A DNA stretch of 6,370 nucleotides, from assembly GCA_021817025.1 (NCBI GenBank), contig JAKAWF010000204.1, positions 1 through 6,370 on the forward strand, given 5' to 3'. The stretch is from a bacterium (lineage in GTDB: Bacteria; Chloroflexota; Dormibacteria; UBA8260; Bog-877). The position numbers were made by a program, and so were the translations under genes. The number at the start of each line of letters is the position of its first letter. Positions within the stretch are counted from its first letter, which is position 1. Positions 1 through 5,152 of this stretch are shown piece by piece. The notes under the pieces are model-generated. The model ran no database searches, was not told the origin of the DNA, and saw only the letters and a program-made list of their open reading frames with translations.

Positions 1-1
1 C

Positions 2-808
2 GGCGATGAACGGGTCACGATCCAGGAGCGGGAGCAGGTGTTCACAACCCCGTATGGGCCCACTCCCGCGCTCACCAGATGCATCCTGCTCGATGATGTC
101 GGGGTAGCCCGCTCAGTGCTCTTCACCAGGCCTCACGAGATGGGGGATTGGGCCCTCAGGGGCCGCACCGGGGCTGCCCGGGGGCAACAGAGCCTGGCTC
201 TGTTCTGGCTGCTGCGAGAGGCCGGCGTCGGGCGCGTGGTCGCCGAGTCAGGGGTGGCCAGCATCACCCAGCACTTCCATCCCCGCGACCTGATCATCCC
301 TCACGACTTCATCGACTTCACCCCGCAGTACTGCGGCCAACTGGCACCCGGGGCGGTGATCTCCATGCGCGAGCCCTTCTGTCCCGATCTGAGGGAGGCG
401 CTCTGGCAGCGCTCTCGGCGTTTCGCGGCTGACAAGGCCACCAGGGTCTTCAACCGGGCGGTGCATGCCACCGTCGAGGGCCCTCGCTTCGAGACCGCGG
501 CCGAGGTTGCGGCGCTGGCCCGTCTGGGCGGTGACATCATCAGTCAGACGGTCACCCCCGAGGTGTACCTGGCGCGTGAGATCGGGGCCTGCTTCGCCAC
601 GGTTGAGATGGTGCTGAACTACGCGGAGGGAGTCCGCCCCGAGTGGGACTTCGACCTCCTCCGAGCCATAGTCCGAGAGGGCGCCGAGGAGCTTGGCGGC
701 GTCGCTCTCGACGCTCTGGCGGCGCTGCCGGCCGAGATGACCTGCAGCTGCGCCAGCCATCGTCAGGTGGGGCCCATCGGCGAGCCAGCGGCTGGCGAGC
801 CCGCGTGA
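2..808 (+). CDS. MTAP/PNP-family purine nucleoside phosphorylase (MtnP-like fold, 6-oxopurine-type site), 5' end outside window
   Basis: Phosphorolytic cleavage of a purine nucleoside to free base plus (deoxy/methylthio)ribose-1-phosphate, a cytosolic salvage enzyme. The frame is open from base 2 (268 residues in the window). The family motif TPYG is at 44-55 and is preceded by family-like residues, so the GTG at 38 is probably not the start and the first strand and glycine loop lie upstream. Other family motifs are the PRDLIIPHDFID stretch (about 281-316), GPRFET (479-496) and TPEVYLAREIG (about 554-586). A C-x-C pair (743-751) near the C-terminus is also found in archaeal MTAPs. Purine-site residues look like human PNP, not MTAP: Glu in GPRFET (491-493; MTAP has Ser), Asn at 617-619 (MTAP Asp220) and Ala at 623-625 (MTAP Asp222). 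The R-x-H at 128-136 also resembles PNP. I infer a preference for hypoxanthine/guanine nucleosides or methylthioinosine. The stop overlaps menG by four bases, implying translational coupling. Family is confident; substrate is inferred. Confidence 0.85.
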   Translation, partial: GDERVTIQEREQVFTTPYGPTPALTRCILLDDVGVARSVLFTRPHEMGDWALRGRTGAARGQQSLALFWLLREAGVGRVVAESGVASITQHFHPRDLIIPHDFIDFTPQYCGQLAPGAVISMREPFCPDLREALWQRSRRFAADKATRVFNRAVHATVEGPRFETAAEVAALARLGGDIISQTVTPEVYLAREIGACFATVEMVLNYAEGVRPEWDFDLLRAIVREGAEELGGVALDALAALPAEMTCSCASHRQVGPIGEPAAGEPA

Positions 809-1545
809 CCGAGGCGGAACCGGGGCGGGGCCCCAGCTTGGCCCTTCCCACCGCTGGGAGCCCTGAGCCAGAGGCGGTGCGCTCCATGTTTTCGGGGATC
901 GCTCATCGCTACGACCTGCTCAACCTGCTGTTGAGTTTGGGCCAGGACCAACGGTGGCGGCGTCGCGCCGCCCAGCTGACCAGAGCTCGTGAGGGGCAGC
1001 GCGTGCTCGACATTTGCACCGGCACGGGCGCGCTGGCAGCCCTGTTGCGGCGGCGCGTCGGTCCCAGCGGACAGGTTGTCGGCCTGGACCTCACCGAGGC
1101 CATGGTGGAACTGGCCAGGCGCCGGGTCGCGCAGGTGGAGTTCATGGTCGGGGACGCCGGCCAGCTCCCCTTCGAGCCGGGCTCGTTCGATGCCGCCTCG
1201 ATGGCCTTTGGGCTGCGCAACCTCGCGAGCCATGAGCAGGCACTGTCGGAGGTGCTCAGAGTTCTGAGGCCTGGAGGCAGGGTGGTGATCCTGGAGTTCA
1301 GCACCGTGAGCCGGCTCATCGAGCCCGGCTACTGGCTGTACAACCGGACCGTGATCCCCGTGCTGGCCCGAGCCTTGCTGGGGAGGGCCGGGGCCTATCA
1401 GTACCTGACCGACTCCATCGCGGCCTTCCCGCCGCCGCTGGTGGTGTCCCGCTGGCTCCGCCAAGCTGGCTTCGAGCGGGTCCGGTATCAGCGTCTGAGC
1501 CTGGGGATCGTGGCCATTCACACCGGCCTCAAGGCGCGCGGCTAG
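805..1545 (+). CDS. menG: Demethylmenaquinone methyltransferase (MenG/UbiE family)
   Basis: SAM-dependent C-methyltransferase that makes menaquinone from demethylmenaquinone, the last step of menaquinone synthesis, acting at the membrane on a lipid substrate. The product is 246 residues, normal for the family. Class I methyltransferase motifs are in order: VLDICTGTG (67-75, SAM-binding motif I), VGLDL with Asp95 (ribose contact), VGDAGQLPF (115-123), FGLRNL (135-140) and LRVLRPGGRVVILEFS (151-166, the second UbiE/COQ5 signature). The first signature is present but relaxed: YDLLN at 36-40, then Asp48 where the pattern has His, then Trp51. The C-terminal part (AYQYLTDSIAAFP, then GIVAIH) is also typical. 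The GTG at 805 is chosen because it forms the GTGA overlap with the upstream stop and gives normal length; the frame stays open upstream but that sequence is the phosphorylase gene in another frame. No strong Shine-Dalgarno is seen, consistent with coupling. Ubiquinone cannot be strictly excluded. Confidence 0.93.
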   Translation: MTEAEPGRGPSLALPTAGSPEPEAVRSMFSGIAHRYDLLNLLLSLGQDQRWRRRAAQLTRAREGQRVLDICTGTGALAALLRRRVGPSGQVVGLDLTEAMVELARRRVAQVEFMVGDAGQLPFEPGSFDAASMAFGLRNLASHEQALSEVLRVLRPGGRVVILEFSTVSRLIEPGYWLYNRTVIPVLARALLGRAGAYQYLTDSIAAFPPPLVVSRWLRQAGFERVRYQRLSLGIVAIHTGLKARG

Positions 1546-1710
1546 GCCTGGTCAGCGGGCACCATGGCACGCCTCGCCTCGATTGCGTGGCGGTGGCAGT
1601 CCCCGCGGTCGGCGGCCCAGGTCCGGAAGTTCTTCCTCGTCGATCAGCCTGCTGGGTCGGTGAGCTACAGTGGGCGCGGCGGGGATCCAGGGGCCGGTTG
1701 AGATCAGGCT

Positions 1711-1716
1711 GGGAGG
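1711..1716 (+). promoter_or_regulatory. Shine-Dalgarno GGGAGG fixing a TTG start
   Basis: GGGAGG ends 10 bases before the TTG at 1727. An in-frame GTG at 1670 would add 19 residues with no family similarity and has no comparable ribosome binding site; the ThuA-type first strand (IRALVLAG) begins right after the TTG. The spacer from 1546 is only 181 bases. In it a TACAGT hexamer (1666-1671) could be a -10 element, but I see no convincing -35, so a promoter is only a possibility. Confidence 0.6.
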
Positions 1717-1726
1717 CCTAAGTTCC

Positions 1727-3394
1727 TTGATTAGAGCGCTGGTGCTGGCTGGTCCCAGGCAGGCCGAGGCTCTCGAACCGTGGCTGGACTACCTCCGGCG
1801 CAGCGGTGGGGTCGAGGCGGAAGTGGTGAGTGACCAAGGGGTTCTGACCAGCCTGGGTGGATTTGAGGTGGTGGTGGCGCATGCCCCTGAGGCAGATCTG
1901 GGCTCGGACGCCGAGGCTGGACTCTGCGAGTTCATTCTGGGCGGGGGTGGGTTCGTCGGTCTGCACTGCACCAACTCCAGGTGGAGCCGGGCGCGACGAT
2001 ACTCACAGCTGGTCGGCGGGAGCGGGGGGGGCTGGCTGCCTCGCGCCGAGATCTTGAGCCACGTCGCCACCCGCGAGCACGACATCACCCGGCGGCTGGC
2101 AGGCGAGATCGTCCTGGAGGATACCTGCTTCGCCCAAGAGGGGCTGGCCCAGCCCTGTCAGGTGCTGCTCACGACCACCTGGCGCTCCCACGAGCTCCCG
2201 GTGGCCTACGCCAGGCCGGCGGGCCGCGGGCGGATCTTCTACTGCGGCTTGGGCGAGTCCGACTCGAGCTACGCCGTCCCATCCTTCCAGGAGCTGCTCT
2301 ATCGGGGGCTCCGGCACGCGGCTGGGCGCGACGAGGCAGCCAGTATCGGCCTGGGTATGCTCGGCTTCGGGGCCATCGGGCCGGAGCACACCGCGGCCAT
2401 CTCGCGGGTGCCCGGGCTGGAGCTGCGGGCGGTGTGTGATCGCAATCCCGAGCGGGTGGCGGCCGCTCTGGGAGAGGCGCCGGACGCCAGGGTGGTGGCC
2501 GATCCGGACGGGCTGCTCAGCAGCCCGGAGATCGACGCGATCGTGATCTCCACTCCCCCCAACACCCATGGACCGCTCGCCCTGCGGGCGCTGGAGGCGG
2601 GCAAGCACGTGGTGGTGGAGAAACCCTTCTGCCTGACCGGGGGCGAGGCGCATCAGCTGGTGGAGGTTGCCGGCGCGGCGGGCCTGACCCTCACCGTGTA
2701 CCAGAGTCGCCGCTGGGATGCGGACTTCCTCGCCCTCCAGCGGATCGTCTCCACCGGGGCGCTCGGGGATGTCTTCCACCTGGAGGCCTTCGTCGGCGGC
2801 TTTCAGCACCCGTGCCACCTCTGGCACTCGGACGCGGCGGTCAGCGGGGGGGTGATATTCGACTGGGGCTCCCACTATCTGGACTGGATCCTGCAGCTGA
2901 TCCCCGGCGAGGTGGTGCAGGTCTCGGCCAGCCGCCACAACCTGGTCTGGCACGACGTCACCAACGATGACCACTTCCAACTGCGGCTGCGCTTCGAAAG
3001 CGGGGCGGAGGCCGAATTCATCCACTCCGACATCGCGGCCGCGCGCAAGCCCAAGTGGTACGTGCTGGGAACCCGGGGCGCCGCTCTGGGACTGTGGCGC
3101 GAGGGTGTGCTGCGCACCAGAGGCCCCAGCGGAATCACCGAGGTGATGCTCCCGGTGGCGGACTGGCCGTGTGAGCTCCACCTGCTGCTGCCCGGGCCCG
3201 GAGGCCGCAGCCATGACCAGACGGTGGTGCTGCCGGCCAGCCCGCCGCAGGCGTTCTATCGCAACCTGGCCGGCCATCTGCTTGCTCGAGAGCCCCTGGC
3301 CGTGACCGCCGAGTCGGCGCGACGCAACATCGCGGTGATGGAGGCGGCCACCTCCGCGGCGGCCTCCGGTCAGCCGATTGCGGTCGCGATTTGA
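1727..3394 (+). CDS. ThuA-like domain fused to Gfo/Idh/MocA NAD(P)-dependent oxidoreductase
   Basis: A 555-residue two-domain protein when started at TTG 1727. Residues 1 to about 200 are a ThuA-like (trehalose utilisation, class I amidotransferase-like fold) domain: IRALVLAG opening strand, GGGFVGLHCTNSRW (72-85), HDITRRLAG (118-126), a GRGRIFYCGLG strand (166-176) and a LLYRGLRHAAG helix (190-200). Residues about 207-555 are a full Gfo/Idh/MocA dehydrogenase: Rossmann loop GFGAIG (213-218), ISTPPNTH (274-281), EKP with catalytic-type Lys299, RRWDADF (328-334) and FDWGSHYLD (378-386) with Asp379 and His383. The RRWD.DF and D-x-G-x-H motifs resemble the IolW/YdgJ scyllo-inositol dehydrogenase branch. 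In rhizobia ThuA and ThuB are separate adjacent genes for disaccharide catabolism and ThuB makes 3-keto sugars, so a sugar or polyol substrate is inferred; the actual one cannot be read. The stop overlaps the next gene by four bases. An eight-G run (2024-2031) lies in the ThuA part, but the frame stays intact. Confidence 0.88.
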   Translation: MIRALVLAGPRQAEALEPWLDYLRRSGGVEAEVVSDQGVLTSLGGFEVVVAHAPEADLGSDAEAGLCEFILGGGGFVGLHCTNSRWSRARRYSQLVGGSGGGWLPRAEILSHVATREHDITRRLAGEIVLEDTCFAQEGLAQPCQVLLTTTWRSHELPVAYARPAGRGRIFYCGLGESDSSYAVPSFQELLYRGLRHAAGRDEAASIGLGMLGFGAIGPEHTAAISRVPGLELRAVCDRNPERVAAALGEAPDARVVADPDGLLSSPEIDAIVISTPPNTHGPLALRALEAGKHVVVEKPFCLTGGEAHQLVEVAGAAGLTLTVYQSRRWDADFLALQRIVSTGALGDVFHLEAFVGGFQHPCHLWHSDAAVSGGVIFDWGSHYLDWILQLIPGEVVQVSASRHNLVWHDVTNDDHFQLRLRFESGAEAEFIHSDIAAARKPKWYVLGTRGAALGLWREGVLRTRGPSGITEVMLPVADWPCELHLLLPGPGGRSHDQTVVLPASPPQAFYRNLAGHLLAREPLAVTAESARRNIAVMEAATSAAASGQPIAVAI

Positions 3395-4398
3395 GCCGGA
3401 GGGCCCTCAGGTGGGGGGTCTTGGGGGCGGCCCGGATCGCGTCTCGGGCCGTGGTTCCCGCGATTCTGGCGGCCGGGGACGAGGTGAGAGTGCTCGGCTG
3501 CCGGGATCTCGCACGCGGCCTGGAGACGGCCGCCCGGCTGGGGATCCCGAAGGTTGTCGAGGGCTATCAGCGGGTCCTGGAGGAGGACCTCGAGGCGATC
3601 TACATCCCGCTTCCCAACTCCCTGCACCTGCCCTGGGTGCTGGCGGCCCTGGAGAGCGGCAAGCATGTGCTCTGTGAGAAGCCGCTCGCCCTCACCGCCG
3701 ATCAGGCGGTCCAGATGGGCGCCGCGGCCCAGCGGCTGCAGCTGGTGCTGGCCGAGGCTGTCATGTACCGCTACCATCCGCGCTGGCGGATTGTCATGGA
3801 ACTGCTCCGGCAGGGGCGTCTGGGCTCGGTCCGGCACATCGCCGGCGGCTTCAGCTTCCGGCTCCGGCCGCCGCCGGACGTGCGCTGGGAGCAGGATCTC
3901 GGCGGCGGCGCGCTCTACGATGTCGGCTCCTACCTGGTCAACGCCGCCCGCTGGGTGGCGGGCCGGGAGCCGCGGCGGGCGGTGGCCCTGGCGGCGCTCA
4001 GGCATGGCGTGGACGAGTCCACCACCATCGCGCTCGACTTTCCCGCCCGAGCAGGCGGTGGCGCCATCACCGCCGCCGTCGCCTGCAGCTTCAGCGCCGC
4101 CGATTCGCAGTGGCTCGTGATCGAGGGCGAGGAGGCGGCGATGTTCATCGCCAAGCCCTTCACCGCCTGGCACGGCGAGCACCCGCCGATAGTGGTGGAC
4201 AGCCCGATGGGACGTGATCGCATCTCGTCCGACGCAGCCGACCCCTATCGGGAGATGGTGCTCCGGTTCCGCCGTTCGGTGGAGTCTGGTGAGCCGGTCG
4301 AGACCGCCGCGACGGACGCGGCCGGCACTCTGGCCGTGATCGAGGCGTGCCAGCGCAGCTCGCTCAGCGGCTCGTGGGCGGAGGTGGCTCCGACCTGA
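3391..4398 (+). CDS. Gfo/Idh/MocA-family oxidoreductase (dihydrodiol/D-xylose dehydrogenase-like)
   Basis: NAD(P)-dependent oxidation or reduction of a sugar, polyol or similar substrate; cytosolic, no signal peptide. The product is 335 residues, full length for the family. The N-terminal Rossmann domain opens with [10 protein letters not shown] (8-17), followed by IPLPNSLH (72-79) and CEKPLALT (95-102) with Lys97. [11 protein letters not shown] (122-132) and [11 protein letters not shown] (171-181) belong to the C-terminal substrate domain. Lys97 plus Tyr181 (Tyr instead of the His of inositol dehydrogenases) matches the Lys/Tyr pair of dimeric dihydrodiol dehydrogenase, glucose-fructose oxidoreductase and NADP xylose dehydrogenases. 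The TTG start overlaps the upstream TGA (TTGA); no Shine-Dalgarno precedes it, and the next in-frame TTG (3421) would delete the first strand. Coupling to the ThuA-oxidoreductase fusion suggests both act on one pathway, perhaps as an oxidising and reducing pair. The exact substrate is unknown. Confidence 0.9.
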   Translation: MSRRALRWGVLGAARIASRAVVPAILAAGDEVRVLGCRDLARGLETAARLGIPKVVEGYQRVLEEDLEAIYIPLPNSLHLPWVLAALESGKHVLCEKPLALTADQAVQMGAAAQRLQLVLAEAVMYRYHPRWRIVMELLRQGRLGSVRHIAGGFSFRLRPPPDVRWEQDLGGGALYDVGSYLVNAARWVAGREPRRAVALAALRHGVDESTTIALDFPARAGGGAITAAVACSFSAADSQWLVIEGEEAAMFIAKPFTAWHGEHPPIVVDSPMGRDRISSDAADPYREMVLRFRRSVESGEPVETAATDAAGTLAVIEACQRSSLSGSWAEVAPT

Positions 4399-4485
4399 CC
4401 TCCTCTGGGACCTGGCATTCGGAGGTCGGCGGACGCCGGGGATGATCGGGAGCGGTGGGCACCTCATGCCAGTCCGGTCGCCACC

Positions 4486-4508
4486 CGACCCGGCCTCCGC
4501 CGGGGTCG
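4486..4508. terminator. GC-rich hairpin between convergent genes, possible bidirectional terminator
   Basis: CGACCCGGC (4486-4494) pairs with GCCGGGGTCG (4499-4508), with a CTCC loop and one bulged G. It lies in the 118-base spacer between the + strand oxidoreductase stop and the - strand gene's stop at 4517, where both transcripts end. No T-tract follows on either strand, so classical intrinsic termination is uncertain; U-less hairpins are common in GC-rich genomes. Confidence 0.45.
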
Positions 4509-4516
4509 CGTCTGGG

Positions 4517-5008
4517 CTACTCGGCGCCGACTCCGGTCTGAGCTTGGCCGTGGAAGGCGATCACCCCCTCGATGAAGCGGCCGGTGCGGGCGTTGACCAG
4601 CACCAAGTAGAGGTCGATCTGGCCGGGGGCGGGCAGGTTCCCGTTCCGATCAGGGTTGGCCTGCAGCAGCACCACCCAGCAGAGCGTGGGGCGGGTTCCC
4701 AGCGGGCCTCCGGCCAGATCCCTGGCGTCAGCCAGGACCGCCTGCTGGATGTAGTCCTGGCGTCCCTGTCCCATCGCGACCGAAATCGCCTTGGCCTGGG
4801 AGATGGTGGGTCGGGATCCGGGATCACTGAGGACCACGCCGCTGCGGCCCACCAGGGTGACTGTCTGGGGCAGCAGTCCGAGTCCATCCGGCTGGGAGGG
4901 TGCGGAGCCTGCCAGCAGGGAGAGGACGCCCAGGCAGCCCAGGGCCAGGGCGAAGAGCGATCCGGCCAGGGCCCGCCGACGGCGGGAGGAGCGAATGATG
5001 TCGGGCAT
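4517..5008 (-). CDS. Small exported or membrane-anchored protein of unknown function
   Basis: I do not recognise the family. From ATG at 5008 the protein has 163 residues. An Arg-rich N-terminus (residues 6-12, RSSRRRR) is followed by a hydrophobic stretch (about 13-35), a signal peptide or single membrane anchor; this is why the ATG is preferred to a TTG at 5131, which would put 41 unrelated residues before it and run through the dnaK leader. A short Pro/Gly-rich linker leads to a soluble domain of about 115 residues. The pattern [13 protein letters not shown] (68-80), then CWVVLLQ (110-116), then a [16 protein letters not shown] strand (133-148) recalls PepSY-type domains (helix, strands, 'D/N-A-x-T-G' turn), but this is only a resemblance. 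Cys24 sits inside the hydrophobic core and is not a good lipobox; Cys110 is the only cysteine in the mature part. The gene is divergent from dnaK and convergent with the oxidoreductase, so it is probably transcribed alone. No good Shine-Dalgarno is visible. Confidence 0.7.
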   Translation of the reverse strand: MPDIIRSSRRRRALAGSLFALALGCLGVLSLLAGSAPSQPDGLGLLPQTVTLVGRSGVVLSDPGSRPTISQAKAISVAMGQGRQDYIQQAVLADARDLAGGPLGTRPTLCWVVLLQANPDRNGNLPAPGQIDLYLVLVNARTGRFIEGVIAFHGQAQTGVGAE

Positions 5009-5057
5009 CTGGAGAACAATGATCCCCCAGCGGCGGGCCCCGATGGCGGGCGGCTGG

Positions 5058-5085
5058 TTTGGCGGGCTGTCGGCTGCGGTAGGGT
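5058..5085 (+). promoter_or_regulatory. Possible dnaK promoter in the divergent intergenic region
   Basis: TTTGGC (5058-5063) and TAGGGT (5080-5085) are separated by 16 bases and sit about 70 bases before the dnaK start, a loose sigma-70 type -35/-10 match. The 144-base region 5009-5152 must hold the start signals of both dnaK and the divergent small gene. I see no CIRCE inverted repeat (TTAGCACTC/GAGTGCTAA) and no full HAIR site, so neither HrcA nor HspR control is evident here. Confidence 0.3.
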
Positions 5086-5098
5086 AGAAGCAGCGGGC

Positions 5099-5118
5099 GG
5101 GCCGGGTAGGCGCGGCCC
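5099..5118 (+). other. Short inverted repeat in the dnaK 5' leader
   Basis: GGGCCG (5099-5104) can pair with CGGCCC (5113-5118) around an eight-base loop, 18 bases upstream of the GGAGG ribosome binding site (5136-5140). If transcription starts near 5092 it would lie close to the 5' end of the mRNA, where it could affect stability or initiation. A six-pair stem in GC-rich DNA can arise by chance. Confidence 0.25.
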
Positions 5119-5152
5119 CCGACTCTACCAAGCACGGAGGCTTCGATACTCA

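Noticed and set aside
38..40. GTG as the start of the nucleoside phosphorylase
   Set aside because: The frame is open to the left edge, and the residues before it align with the family strand preceding TPYG; starting here would remove the first strand and glycine loop. The gene most likely begins upstream of the window.
643..804. Longer N-terminus for the MenG protein
   Set aside because: The added residues are the phosphorylase coding sequence in another frame, Arg/Gly/Ser-rich with no family similarity. GTG at 805 gives normal length and a coupling overlap.
1564..1701. Small + strand reading frame of 45 codons between menG and the fusion gene, a possible leader peptide
   Set aside because: No ribosome binding site, no recognisable motif and chance-level length in GC-rich DNA. 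It ends 25 bases before the fusion gene's TTG.
2003..3277. Long antisense frame of 424 codons opposite the fusion gene
   Set aside because: Codon-phase shadow in high-GC DNA; the + strand protein has full domain motifs and the antisense product has none.
3370..4467. Long antisense frame of 365 codons opposite the second oxidoreductase
   Set aside because: Same shadow effect; low-complexity Arg/Pro/Gly/His-rich translation with no domain.
5009..5131. N-terminal extension of the - strand gene to TTG at 5131
   Set aside because: It would bury the signal-like segment 41 residues in and overlap the dnaK leader and candidate promoter; ATG at 5008 places the Arg-rich n-region at the start.
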